Part shown: one piece after another, positions 35,411 through 43,937 of the stretch
How positions within the stretch are numbered: position 1 is the stretch's first letter
How the letters are laid out: each line of letters begins with the position of its first letter
Assembly: GCA_036569045.1 (NCBI GenBank)
Contig: DATCRI010000028.1
Coordinates: 1 to 64,000 of the forward strand
From: Chthoniobacterales bacterium
Lineage (GTDB): Bacteria > Verrucomicrobiota > Verrucomicrobiia > Chthoniobacterales > JAATET01
Direction of reading: 5' to 3'
Length of the DNA stretch: 64,000 nt
Notes under the pieces: model-generated
What the model saw: the letters and a program-made list of their open reading frames with translations, nothing else
The model's database searches: none
Told to the model about the DNA's origin: nothing
Translations under genes and position numbers: made by a program

Positions 35411-36192
35411 TCCTCGACGCTCACTGCCGACTCTCGCTCGAAGCCACCTCGCCCGTTCCCGTGATCTTCATGCTCCGCCCGCGCAGCGGCTGGGGGCAGT
35501 GGGTGATGCGCGAGGAATACGTGATCGAGCCGCACGTCCCCATGTCCGAATACACGGACGACTTCGGCAACCTCTGCCAGCGCGTCGTCCTGCCGACCGG
35601 CCCGTTCTCGCTCGAGGCCAGCTGCACCGTCGACACCTCCGACACGATCGACGTCGATCCCGAGGCCACGTTCGTCCCCGTCGAGCTGCTGCCCGACCCC
35701 ATCCTCAAGTTTCTCCTGCCCAGCCGCTACTGCGAGTCCGACCAGCTCGGCCAGCTCGCCCACTCCATCATCGGGAACCTCCCGCCCGGCTACCAGCAGG
35801 TCGAAGCCATCACCCGCTGGATTCACCAGAACGTCACCTACCAATACGGCACGAGCGACGCCTCGACCTCCGCGCGCGTGACGGCGGAATCTCACACCGG
35901 CGTCTGCCGCGACATGGCCCACCTCGGCATCGCCCTCTGCCGCGCCATCAACATCCCCTCGCGCTTCGTCTGCGGCTTCCTCCACGAGCTCGATCCCATG
36001 GACCTCCACGCGTGGTTCGAGGCCTACGTCGGCACGCGCTGGTATACGTTCGACGCCACCCAGTCCGAACCGAAAGGCAACCGCATCGCCATCGCCTACG
36101 GCCGCGATGCCGCGGACGTCGCCCTGCTCACGCAGTTCGGCCAGCTCCAGCTGAGCGACATCAAGGTGGATATCGGCCCGCACAAGGGCTGA
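35407..36192 (+). CDS. Transglutaminase-like cysteine protease-fold protein
   Basis: 261 aa without a signal peptide. The catalytic triad is visible: Cys in GVCRDMAHLGIALCR, His in DLHAWFEAYVGTRWY, Asp in FDATQSEP. An N-terminal beta domain (LSLEATSPVPVIFMLRPRS) precedes the core. Such bacterial proteins may act as proteases or amidases. It starts by ATGA overlap with the membrane-anchored protein and probably works with it. Monooxygenase gene follows 64 nt later. Confidence 0.9.
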   Translation: MILDAHCRLSLEATSPVPVIFMLRPRSGWGQWVMREEYVIEPHVPMSEYTDDFGNLCQRVVLPTGPFSLEASCTVDTSDTIDVDPEATFVPVELLPDPILKFLLPSRYCESDQLGQLAHSIIGNLPPGYQQVEAITRWIHQNVTYQYGTSDASTSARVTAESHTGVCRDMAHLGIALCRAINIPSRFVCGFLHELDPMDLHAWFEAYVGTRWYTFDATQSEPKGNRIAIAYGRDAADVALLTQFGQLQLSDIKVDIGPHKG

Positions 36193-36256
36193 TCCCCGCT
36201 TGCCATCGCCGCCGCCACGCGCGAACCTCCCCCGGCATGGGCCCGCAGGATTTCCA

Positions 36257-37867
36257 ATGAGGACCACGGACCCCGAGGTCGCGATCATCGGCGCCGGCCC
36301 CTGCGGATTGCTCACCGCGCTCGTCCTCGCCCGCCGCGGCATTCGCTGCGCGGTCTTCGAGCGCCGCGCGGAGCCGCTCGACCACCCCCGCGCCATGGCG
36401 ATCAGCCGGCGCACGTCGGAAATCTTCCAGCAGCTCGGGATTCGCGACGCCATGGAGGTCTCCCATCTCCGACCCGGCGACTACGACCTCGCGATCTGGG
36501 AAACCTCGCTTGCCGGCGAGATCCACGGCCACGTGCCGTGGCGGCCGGACGATCCCTCGGTCGTGCCCTATCCCGGGCTCCACTGCCCGCAGACCGTCAC
36601 CGAGCGCGTGCTTCGCGAAGCGCTGGCGGCCGAGGCGACGGCCGGCGTCTTCTTCGATCACGACGTGCTCTCCCACGAGGAGACCGCCGACGGCGTCCGG
36701 CTCCAGATCCGGCGCAGCCCGTCCGACGCGACGTTTCCCGTCGCGGCCCGCTACGTCGTCGCGGCCGACGGCGCCGGCAGCCCGATGCGGCGGTCCCTCG
36801 GCATCGAGGCCATCGGGCCGGGCGACCTCGGCCACTTCCTGAATACCTGCTTCCGCGCGCCCTACGGCGCGTCTCTGCGCGAGCGCCGGGCCGTGCTGCA
36901 CCACCTGCTTCGCAAGGATCTCTTCGAGGTCTTCGTGGCCATCAATGGCGACGACCTCTGGCTCATGCACCACTTCCTCCAGCCGGGCGAAGATCCCGCG
37001 GACTACCCGCCCGAGCGGCTCGCCGACATCGTGCGCGAGGCCTCCGGCCTGCCCGAGGTGCCGGTGGAAGTGCTCGGCGTCACCCAATGGGTGATGAGCC
37101 CGAAAATCGCGAACGCCTTCCGCAAGGGCCGCGTGTTCCTCACGGGCGACGCCGCGGCCCGCCTCTCGCCCGCCGGCGGCCTCGGCATGAACACCGGCCT
37201 GCAGTCCGCGCACAATCTCGCCTGGAAACTTGCCGCCGTCCTGCGCGGCGCGCCCGCCAGTCTGCTCGACAGCTACGATACCGAACGCCGCGGCCATGTG
37301 ATGGAGACCTTCTCGACATCGAACGATTTCGGCAAAGAGGTATGGACGATCCTCGAAGCCGGCCTTGCCGGCGATTACGCCCGCGTGCGGGAGCTCGTCG
37401 CCGGCAGTCGCCGCGGCGGCGGCGGCCTGGGGCTCGACCTCGGCTTTGCCTATCGGCAGGGCGCCCTCGTGCCCTCCGCGCAGGCCGCGCCGCAGTGCGG
37501 CATCGACGCCTACACGCCCTCGGCGCTTCCGGGCCGGCGCGCGCCGCATTGCCGGCTCGGCGACGGCGAACAGACGTTCTCCTGCCTCGATCTTTTCGGC
37601 CACGACTTCGTGCTCCTCGTCGCGGGCGATCCCGCGCCCTGGCGCGCCGACACCCCGCTTCCCGGCGGCTACGGGCTCGAGATCCACGGCATTGGTGCCG
37701 CGGGGCTCCGCGACGTCGACGGCGCGTTTGCCAGCATCTACGGGCTGGCTCCCGGCGAGGCCGTGCTCGTGCGGCCCGATGGCGTGGTCGGCGCGCGACT
37801 CACGTCCAGCGACGCCCTGCCGTCGGCGCTCGCCACGATCCTCGGCGGCGGCCCCGCCGTCGCGTAG
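36257..37867 (+). CDS. FAD-dependent aromatic-ring monooxygenase-like protein
   Basis: About 536 aa, PheA/TfdB-type FAD-binding monooxygenase. N-terminal GxGxxG in VAIIGAGPCGLLTALVLARR, the second FAD motif in VLHHLLRKDL-side region and GDAAARLSPAGGLGMNTGLQ with SAHNLAWKLAAVL. The C-terminal domain (DLFGHDFVLLVAGD) matches the thioredoxin-like tail of phenol hydroxylase relatives. Substrate unknown; class A flavoproteins of this kind hydroxylate phenols or antibiotics. ATG at 36257 is preferred over an in-frame TTG at 36200. Confidence 0.9.
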   Translation: MRTTDPEVAIIGAGPCGLLTALVLARRGIRCAVFERRAEPLDHPRAMAISRRTSEIFQQLGIRDAMEVSHLRPGDYDLAIWETSLAGEIHGHVPWRPDDPSVVPYPGLHCPQTVTERVLREALAAEATAGVFFDHDVLSHEETADGVRLQIRRSPSDATFPVAARYVVAADGAGSPMRRSLGIEAIGPGDLGHFLNTCFRAPYGASLRERRAVLHHLLRKDLFEVFVAINGDDLWLMHHFLQPGEDPADYPPERLADIVREASGLPEVPVEVLGVTQWVMSPKIANAFRKGRVFLTGDAAARLSPAGGLGMNTGLQSAHNLAWKLAAVLRGAPASLLDSYDTERRGHVMETFSTSNDFGKEVWTILEAGLAGDYARVRELVAGSRRGGGGLGLDLGFAYRQGALVPSAQAAPQCGIDAYTPSALPGRRAPHCRLGDGEQTFSCLDLFGHDFVLLVAGDPAPWRADTPLPGGYGLEIHGIGAAGLRDVDGAFASIYGLAPGEAVLVRPDGVVGARLTSSDALPSALATILGGGPAVA

Positions 37868-37872
37868 CCCCG

Positions 37873-39489
37873 TCAGTCCGCGGCGTCCTTCGCCTCGGCC
37901 GGCTTCGCCGCCTTCTCCGCAGATGGCCCCTCGGCCGCCCGCGCCAGCACCTTCGAGAGGCGATGCAGCATCCACGCGCCCAGCTCGAAGGCATCGGCCA
38001 GCGCCGCGACCTCCGGCGCGGCGGATTGCGCCTTCGCCCGGTCCACCTGCGCCTTCACGTAGTCGCCGCGCCGCTTCGTCAGCGCCCGCAATTTCTCCAC
38101 CGCCTCCGGACTGCGCTCCTCCGCCGCCCGCCGCGCCGCCCGGATGAGTTCGTGCAGCCCGTGCTTGAGCGTGTAAACCGCGTCCCGCAGGTCGTCCCGC
38201 TCCCGCACCTCGAAAAGCGCGTCGTTGAACTCCCGCACGGAGTCCTCGAAATACCGCACCAGCGACAGCTCGGCGCGCAGCAAGTGCAGCAAATACGCCT
38301 CCCGCTCGCTCAGCGAATTTCCCGCCGCCAGCCGCGCGCCGTATTGCTCGATCGTCGCGCTCAGCTGGCCAAACGCCGCGTCGCCGATCGGCTCGCCATC
38401 CTCGCCAATCTCCGCCTTCACCGGGTGCACGTGCACCGCCACCAGTAACCGCGACAGCTCCTTCGCCATCAGCTCCACGCCCGTCGTCGGGTCGTCCAGC
38501 GCACCGTCGGAGAGAAACTTCGGCGCCGCCAGCTCGGCGGAGGACTCGCCCGGCAGCCACGCCTCCAGCCGCCGCATCACCGGCCCGATCGCCAGCGCCA
38601 TCACGCTCGCCGGCAGCAGATTCGAGAGCAGGAACACCAGCGCCAGCTCCAGCTTCGGCCCCACGCCAGCGTGCTCCACCGCCGCCAGCACCAGCGGCAC
38701 GCCCGCCTTCTCGACGAGGAACAGCCCCGCCATCAGCAGCCCGCTCCACGCGCAGAAGACATCCTCGAACCGCACCAGCCGCTTCGACGGCCGGTCCAGA
38801 TTCCACGCGAGGAACACCCGCAGCGCGATCGCCCCGAGGTTCGTCCCGTAGATCAGCATCGCCGCCTGCTCCGGCGAGAACGACCCCACCCCCGCCAGCG
38901 TGATGATCAGCATCGCCGCGCCCGTGTTCGACTGGAGGATCGCCGCCACCAGCACGCCGATCGCAAACGCCACCAGCGGCGCATCCACCGTCGCCGCCAG
39001 CATGTGTTGAAACCACGCCTCGTTCCGCAGCGGCGCCGCCCCGTCGCCCATGCTCTCGAGCCCGAAGAGCACCAGGCCCACGCCCAGCAGCACCCCCGCC
39101 GCCGCCCGCCACCGCGGCTGCCTCACCGTCCCCGAGAAAATGCCCGCCGCGCCCACGAGGTAGGCCACGTAAGGGTGGATATCCAGCGTCACGATGAACG
39201 CCAGCGCCGTCAGGCCCACGTTGCACCAAAGGATCACCGGCGCCGCGCCCCGCGCCGTCACGAACCCGCTGCGCACCATGCCCGCCACGATGAACGTGAC
39301 CGCCGTCGCGCTCTGCATCAGCGCGCCAAAGCCCATGCCCGTCAGCCCCGCCAGCACCGGCCGCTCGCTCACCCGGTGGATCGCCCGCCGGAAGCTCGGC
39401 CCCGAAAGCCGGCGCAGGTTTTCGCCCACGAGCTGGATCCCGAGGAAAAACAGCCCCAGCCCGAGAATCAGCGCACTCAGCCCGTGCAT
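37873..39489 (-). CDS. Na/Pi cotransporter-like membrane protein with PhoU-like C-terminal domain
   Basis: 538 aa. The N-terminal half has about eight or nine hydrophobic segments with two QS-type repeats: LMQSATAVTFIVAGMV and ILQSNTGAAMLIITL, the duplicated signature of NptA/PNaS phosphate transporters. The C-terminal half is soluble and helical (AKELSRLLVAVHVHPVKAEI, RRGDYVKAQVDRAKA), like PhoU. It probably imports phosphate with sodium. Ends 5 nt from the convergent monooxygenase gene. Confidence 0.9.
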   Translation of the reverse strand: MHGLSALILGLGLFFLGIQLVGENLRRLSGPSFRRAIHRVSERPVLAGLTGMGFGALMQSATAVTFIVAGMVRSGFVTARGAAPVILWCNVGLTALAFIVTLDIHPYVAYLVGAAGIFSGTVRQPRWRAAAGVLLGVGLVLFGLESMGDGAAPLRNEAWFQHMLAATVDAPLVAFAIGVLVAAILQSNTGAAMLIITLAGVGSFSPEQAAMLIYGTNLGAIALRVFLAWNLDRPSKRLVRFEDVFCAWSGLLMAGLFLVEKAGVPLVLAAVEHAGVGPKLELALVFLLSNLLPASVMALAIGPVMRRLEAWLPGESSAELAAPKFLSDGALDDPTTGVELMAKELSRLLVAVHVHPVKAEIGEDGEPIGDAAFGQLSATIEQYGARLAAGNSLSEREAYLLHLLRAELSLVRYFEDSVREFNDALFEVRERDDLRDAVYTLKHGLHELIRAARRAAEERSPEAVEKLRALTKRRGDYVKAQVDRAKAQSAAPEVAALADAFELGAWMLHRLSKVLARAAEGPSAEKAAKPAEAKDAAD

Positions 39490-39497
39490 AAGGAGAA

Positions 39498-39676
39498 TGA
39501 CTTAGCCGCAGAGACCGCCGAGGACACGAAGAAAGACGACCGCGCCGGGCTTCGCATCAGCAACTCCGCCACGCCGCCCCCCCGGGAAGACCGAAAGCGA
39601 GAGAACTCCTTCGCCCCATTCGTCAAAGGCATCCGCCTTCCTCCGCGCTCTCTGCGTCCTCTGCGGTGAAACCTCA
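39498..39676. repeat. Second purine-rich 9-mer inverted-repeat element
   Basis: The left arm (39498-39537) has GCCGCAGAG-ACCGCCGAG-GACACGAAG. The right arm (39636-39676) is its imperfect reverse complement, and about 98 bp separate them. It fills the gap between the transporter and HAD genes and is the same family as 9948-10034, though with a much longer spacer. Confidence 0.72.
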
Positions 39677-40351
39677 CTCCCTCACCAGGTGCGAGAAATC
39701 GTGCTCCGTGAGCTGGTCGATGCGGTCGATCGTGAGGTCCGCCGGCGGGTATTTCTCCTCGATCCCCGGCTCGTGCGCGTAATGGCCCTGGCGGACGAAC
39801 ACCGTCGTCAGCCGGTCGCCCCAGATCGCCTTCATCGCCGTCAGGATGCGCAACTTGTCATCCATCATCACGTAATGCTTCGCCGGGTGGATTCGCTCCA
39901 CGTGGTCCAGCTCCTCCTCCTTGTGGATGTAGATCATCACATTGCGCACCACCGCCTCGAACAGCCCCGAGCGCTCCGCCTTCCGCGGCTGGAACACCGC
40001 ATCGCCATCCGAGAGGATCGCCACCGTCCCCCACTTCTTGCAGTGCTGGATCGCATCCAGCGAGCCCGGGAACAACCGGTTCGCAAACGGGTAATCCACC
40101 AGCCACGAAGAGAGCCGCAGCAGCCGCGCATCCCGCATGTCGCTCACCCGGTAGCGCTGCAGCGCCCCGAGGTAATCCGCATAGCCCAGCTCCACCCGCA
40201 GCTCCTCGAAGATCTCCCAATACCGCTGGCTCACCGCCGTCCCAAAGTGCCGCGTGAGGTGGTGCCGCATATCCTCGGTCACCCGGTCGTTGTTGAGCAG
40301 CGTATTATCGATATCGAACAGAAAGACAACCGGCTCGGGAGGCTTGCTCAT
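39674..40351 (-). CDS. HAD-superfamily hydrolase
   Basis: About 225 aa from ATG at 40349-40351. Motif I is VFLFDIDNTLLNNDRV, where the nucleophile Asp and general acid Asp are the two of DIDNT. Motif II/III segments are WGTVAILSDGD and KHYVMMDDKLRIL, with Asp-Asp metal ligands. A four-helix cap (VTEDMRHHLTRHFG region) follows motif I. Likely a phosphatase of small substrates. The frame extends to 40492 but that adds a non-conserved region. Confidence 0.9.
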   Translation of the reverse strand: MSKPPEPVVFLFDIDNTLLNNDRVTEDMRHHLTRHFGTAVSQRYWEIFEELRVELGYADYLGALQRYRVSDMRDARLLRLSSWLVDYPFANRLFPGSLDAIQHCKKWGTVAILSDGDAVFQPRKAERSGLFEAVVRNVMIYIHKEEELDHVERIHPAKHYVMMDDKLRILTAMKAIWGDRLTTVFVRQGHYAHEPGIEEKYPPADLTIDRIDQLTEHDFSHLVRE

Positions 40352-40457
40352 GGCGCCGACCCTAGGCCCCCACCCGCACCGAGGCAAACCCGGAACACAG
40401 GCCGGACGGATAAGGCGAAATATACCCCACCCCTTTATCAGCCGAGGCAGGAGTAGC

Positions 40458-40486
40458 TTGATTGGCTCATATCGCCCTTCTATTGA
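40458..40486 (+). promoter_or_regulatory. Candidate sigma70-type promoter before the GloVer-repeat gene
   Basis: TTGATT (40458-40463) and TATTGA (40481-40486) are spaced by 17 bp. Transcription would begin only a few bases before the ATG at 40495, giving an almost leaderless mRNA. Plausible but unproven; no Shine-Dalgarno is visible there, which is consistent. Confidence 0.4.
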
Positions 40487-40494
40487 AGACAAGC

Positions 40495-41415
40495 ATGCGT
40501 TGGGTAGTTCTTTGTCTGGCTATTGGGTGCTCAACGTCTTTCGCGGCCAGCTACAAGAAGCTCGGGACAGTTCCATACACCGCCACGGCCGTTGCTCCGG
40601 TCTCTCGATCGGGTGACGCCGTCTACATCGCCGACGGGAGTGCCGGGAAATTCGACTGCGGCCAAATCCAGATCCTTGAGAACGGAAAGAAACGCACGAT
40701 CCATGTCTTCAACGGCTATGGAGGCAAACACCCAGCGGAGTTTGTCACGACTCGGAAGGCGGTGGTCGGAATCACGGACGCAGGCGGGCGATACGGCTCG
40801 GGAACCGTCTTCGAACTGCGTGGAAAGCGCTTCCGGATATTAGCCCACTTCCCGGAAGCCTTCGGAGCTCCGAGGACCCTCTTCGTGAGTGGGAAAACCA
40901 TTTACGGTGCTTGCGCCAACGGCGCCTACCGGTTGCGGGGCCGAACGTTGGAGCTCTTTCCCCTTCCAGTCATCGCTTCAGCGGTGATTCTTCGGGGCAA
41001 CCTGTATGCCGCGAAAAACTACCTTGGTTGGCTTTACCGCTTCGACGGGACGGCCTCGACCTTGATCACCGAGAACTGGTTCTCGTGGACTGTGCCCGGC
41101 CCACGCGCCCTACTCGGGATCACTGCCTATGGCGGGCGATACGGCTACGGCAGCATCACGGAGTTCAACCCATCGACCGGAGCGATGCGAACGATCGTGA
41201 ATTTCCAAAGCTACAACGGAGGCCGGCCCGGCGAGATTGTCGTCCTGCGCAATGGCAAAATCTTCGGCGCAAATCCGGACGGCATTTGGCAAATCTCGAA
41301 GCGTCCTCGGAAAGTGTTGGATATCGACTCCGTGCAAATGCTGGGAACCGACGGCCGACGACTCTTCGGCCTAGCCGGCTTCCTTTCGAAGACAGTCTTT
41401 CGCCTCAGCCCCTAA
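40495..41415 (+). CDS. Secreted GloVer-type repeat protein
   Basis: About 306 aa with a signal peptide (MRWVVLCLAIGCSTSFAA). The body has repeated VVGITDAGGRYGSGTVFEL and LLGITAYGGRYGYGSITEF, the GT-x-x-GG-x-x-x-G-GTVF pattern of GloVer/TIGR03803 tandem repeats, which form beta-propeller-like or adhesive outer proteins. No C-terminal anchor is seen. Base composition is visibly less GC-rich than in neighbours, suggesting transfer. An in-frame TTG at 40462 is an alternative start. Confidence 0.82.
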   Translation: MRWVVLCLAIGCSTSFAASYKKLGTVPYTATAVAPVSRSGDAVYIADGSAGKFDCGQIQILENGKKRTIHVFNGYGGKHPAEFVTTRKAVVGITDAGGRYGSGTVFELRGKRFRILAHFPEAFGAPRTLFVSGKTIYGACANGAYRLRGRTLELFPLPVIASAVILRGNLYAAKNYLGWLYRFDGTASTLITENWFSWTVPGPRALLGITAYGGRYGYGSITEFNPSTGAMRTIVNFQSYNGGRPGEIVVLRNGKIFGANPDGIWQISKRPRKVLDIDSVQMLGTDGRRLFGLAGFLSKTVFRLSP

Positions 41416-41496
41416 CTCTAAAAACAACGATTTCGAGGCGCGGAACACTTCTCGTGAGAACGTGGGTTCCTCTAAGGGCATAGGTCCCACAACTTG

Positions 41497-41629
41497 ACTC
41501 ATCGTCTAAGGACCGATCGTCCATGACGCGCCAGTCTTCGGCGCATGTCGAAGACTCCCCGCCCGCATACCGACCCGCCAAATTGTAGCCGATCGTCCAC
41601 AGACGGCGGCGCCGTTTTCACTCATCGTC
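41497..41629 (+). repeat. Two repeat pairs upstream of the cytosine methyltransferase
   Basis: ACTCATCGTC occurs at 41497-41506 and 41620-41629. CCGATCGTCCA occurs at 41513-41523 and 41589-41599. All share the core ATCGTC and are arranged A-B-B-A in the same direction. The last copy is 6 nt from the methyltransferase ATG at 41635. They may be operators for autoregulation by the methyltransferase or methylation targets. Confidence 0.6.
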
Positions 41630-41634
41630 CGTCG

Positions 41635-42516
41635 ATGACCGCTCCCGTCGCCAACAGCTACTTCTCCGGCGCGGGGTTGATGGACATCGGCCTGCGCCTC
41701 GGCGGCGTGGAAATTCAGCAGAGCTTCGAGATCGATTCCGTGTGCTGCGCCACGCAGCGACTCAACTTCTCACACGAAACGGTCGAGGGAGACATCCGCG
41801 CGAAGCTCGTCGCCGCCGAGAAGCCCTGCGACGTGATGATCGCCACCTATCCCTGCACGCGTTACTCGCCCATCGCCGACATCCACGGCACCCGCACCGG
41901 CGAAGACCTCTTTCTCCACTTCTTCCGCCACATCGCCATCCGCGAGCCCGAGGCCTACGTCATCGAGAACGTGCCCGGCATGCGGAAGTTTCCCGTCGTG
42001 ATGGAGGCGATGACCGCGCTGCCCCGCTATTTCATCAACGTCTTCTGCCCCGTCTCCACGCAAACGTGGCTCCCGCAACGCCGCGACCGCCTCATCATCC
42101 TCGGCACGCGGCGGCCCTTCACGTGGCGCCCACCCGAAGCAGGCCATCGCGTCACCCTCGCCGAAATCCTCGAAGACGAACCGGAAGTCGAAATCCCCAG
42201 CTACGTCGCAAAGCGCCTCGACGGTGCCTACCGCGACAAACCCATCATCAGCGATCCCTCGCGCGGCGACCTCGCCCCGACTTGCGTCGCGCATTACGCA
42301 AAGGACGTCTCCACGCGCCTCGTTGTCGACCGCCGCTTCCCGCGCGGCGTGCGCCCTTACAGCGTCCGCGAATACGCTCGGCTCCAAGGAGTGCCCGACA
42401 GCTTCCGCTTCACCGGCACCTCGCGCGACGCCTACCGCATGATCGGCAACGGCGTGAGCGTGCCCGTCGGCGAATGGATCGGGCGGGAGCTCGTGCGGTA
42501 TTTTCGCAGTTCGTAG
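41635..42516 (+). CDS. DNA (cytosine-5-)-methyltransferase
   Basis: About 293 aa. Motif I is YFSGAGLMDIGLRLGG, motif IV is ATYPCTRYSPIADIHG with catalytic Cys74, motif VI is VIENVPGM, motif VIII is QRRDRLII, and motifs IX-X are RPYSVREYARLQGVPDSF and YRMIGNGVSVPVGEWIG. Motif IV has PCT where most enzymes have PCQ. The target-recognition region is short (about DLAPTCVAHYAKDVS). ATG at 41635 is preferred; an upstream in-frame ATG at 41545 would cover the ATCGTC repeats. It converges on an HNH nuclease gene; together a probable type II R-M system. Confidence 0.92.
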   Translation: MTAPVANSYFSGAGLMDIGLRLGGVEIQQSFEIDSVCCATQRLNFSHETVEGDIRAKLVAAEKPCDVMIATYPCTRYSPIADIHGTRTGEDLFLHFFRHIAIREPEAYVIENVPGMRKFPVVMEAMTALPRYFINVFCPVSTQTWLPQRRDRLIILGTRRPFTWRPPEAGHRVTLAEILEDEPEVEIPSYVAKRLDGAYRDKPIISDPSRGDLAPTCVAHYAKDVSTRLVVDRRFPRGVRPYSVREYARLQGVPDSFRFTGTSRDAYRMIGNGVSVPVGEWIGRELVRYFRSS

Positions 42517-42522
42517 AGGAAG

Positions 42523-43323
42523 CTACGACTTCTTGAAGATCGTTGCGTAGTGCGTCGCGAGGAACTTTTCGTCCGGCAGGGCGGCGTCTTCGGGGAGCCG
42601 CAGCGGCTCGCCGACAAACGCGCCAAAGTTTTCCTGCACGCTTCGCTGGGCGAGTTCGCCCTTCAGACGCGGGGAAAGCAGGAGGCGCAAATCTTGGTCG
42701 AAGGCAATCAATCCGAGATCGAAGGCCGCGTCGTGCAACCTCGATAGGCAGAGGCCATTTCTCACGTTCAGCCGCTCGTTCTCGGCCACGCTCCACGGAA
42801 GGATGTGCGAGGCGACGAGCAGCTCGCGGATGGCGAGCTGCGTGACCCCGCAACGGCCACCGAAGTTGTTCAGCACGGCGTTGCGAAAATACTCCTGCCC
42901 ACGGCGTTGTTTCACCGTGACGGTGACGTCCGTAGGTCCTGCGGGCGGATTTCGCCGGACGCGGATGCCCGTCTTAGGCACGACTTCGAGAGTCGCGTTG
43001 GCCGGCGTGGCGAAGAGCTTCCGCAGCATCTCTTCGCTCGCGGGAACGGTCTCGCCCAAGTTGTCGTGAAACTCTTGCCACATCTGACGGTCGAGGTTGC
43101 TCGCGCCAGCGAGCCCGCGAATGCCGCGCATCTGCAAGGCCGGATCGAGGGATGCGAAGTTGCAGAGCTTCATCGCAACGCTGTCGGACGTGCGGCCCAA
43201 CTTTTCCGCGAGGGCGATGATAGCCGGCTGTCGCGCGTGAAACTGCCCGAACGTGAGCTTGTGGTAGAGATTCAGCGCGACAAGCAATTCGTCGCGAGTC
43301 CAACGGCGTCGGGGCGTGGCCAT
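42523..43323 (-). CDS. HNH endonuclease, probable restriction enzyme partner of the methyltransferase
   Basis: About 266 aa from ATG at 43321-43323. N-terminal helical domain (RRRWTRDELLVALNLYHKL) and then AEKLGRTSDSVAMKLCNFASL. The C-terminal HNH core reads VLNNFGGRCGVTQ, LLVASHILPW and NGLCLSRLHDAAFDLGLIAF, with the Asn and His positions of beta-beta-alpha metal nucleases. It ends 6 nt from the end of the convergent methyltransferase gene, the usual layout for R-M partners. The open frame extends to 43572 through the 42-bp repeats and is not trusted. Confidence 0.9.
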   Translation of the reverse strand: MATPRRRWTRDELLVALNLYHKLTFGQFHARQPAIIALAEKLGRTSDSVAMKLCNFASLDPALQMRGIRGLAGASNLDRQMWQEFHDNLGETVPASEEMLRKLFATPANATLEVVPKTGIRVRRNPPAGPTDVTVTVKQRRGQEYFRNAVLNNFGGRCGVTQLAIRELLVASHILPWSVAENERLNVRNGLCLSRLHDAAFDLGLIAFDQDLRLLLSPRLKGELAQRSVQENFGAFVGEPLRLPEDAALPDEKFLATHYATIFKKS

Positions 43324-43443
43324 CGGAGCGGAGATTGAAAGGCGGGGCGCTTTTTGTCGATGGGTGATTCGCATCTGGGCGCCTCGGGAGTGCGACCTTG
43401 CGGCGAAGCATTGGCAGCGGGTGGCGCGGCGGTTGCGGCGGGC

Positions 43444-43809
43444 CATTCTGACTTCTCGGAAGGGGCCGGCCGGCGGTTGACGGGGCATTCCGAGAACCCG
43501 GAACGCTCCATCTCTCGTGTGGGACGCCCTTCCGAGAACCTGGAATGCTCCATCTCTGGTGTGGGACGCCATTCCGAAAACTCGGAATGCTCCACCTCTC
43601 GTGTGAGAACCTGGAATGCTCCATCTCTGGTGTGGGACGCCATTCCGAAAACTCGGAATGCTCCGCCACTCGTGTGGGATGCCATTCCGAAAACTCGGAA
43701 TGCTCCACCTCTCGTGTGAGATGGCATTCTGAAAACTCGGAATGCCGTCTCAAGCGGGTAGGGAGGGCTTCTGAGAACCCGGAAGCCGTCCTCCGGCGGG
43801 CAAACAAAC
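43444..43809. repeat. Tandem array of 42-bp hairpin units
   Basis: Units begin at 43444, 43486, 43528, 43570, 43641, 43683, 43725 and about 43767, exactly 42 bp apart except where the unit at 43605 has lost 13 bp. The consensus is CATTCCGA-AAAC-TCGGAATG followed by CTCCACCTCTCGTGTGGGACGC (longest quoted pieces split by hyphens). Each unit carries a perfect 8-bp stem with a 4-nt loop. Outer units have more mismatches. It lies between the HNH gene and a frameshifted gene, within the 614-bp gene-free stretch 43324-43937. Because 42 is divisible by 3, many frames stay open across it. Confidence 0.9.
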
Positions 43810-43937
43810 GGGGCGGCGGGAGCGAACGCCCCGGAAGTCGCGAGCAAAGCGGGGGCGACTTCTGATCTTCCCCTGACATTCCCGTATCGTCCGCTCCCGT
43901 ATTTTGGTTGCCAGTCCTCTTTTCTGGCTATAGACGA

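Noticed and set aside
41462-41490. Imperfect GTGGG/CCCAC hairpin after the GloVer gene as a terminator
   Set aside because: The stem is short and bulged and no T run follows.
43324-43572. N-terminal extension of the HNH nuclease through the repeats
   Set aside because: The extension is made of repeat-derived sequence; the family-like N-terminus starts at the ATG ending at 43323.
43272-43879. Several long open frames through the hairpin array, and a CRISPR interpretation
   Set aside because: The frames exist because the unit is 42 bp long. There are no unique spacers between identical repeats and no cas genes, so it is not CRISPR.
43911-43935. TTGCCA...TATAGA as a promoter of the frameshifted gene
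   Set aside because: Spacing is only 15 bp, so the match is weak; not listed as a feature.
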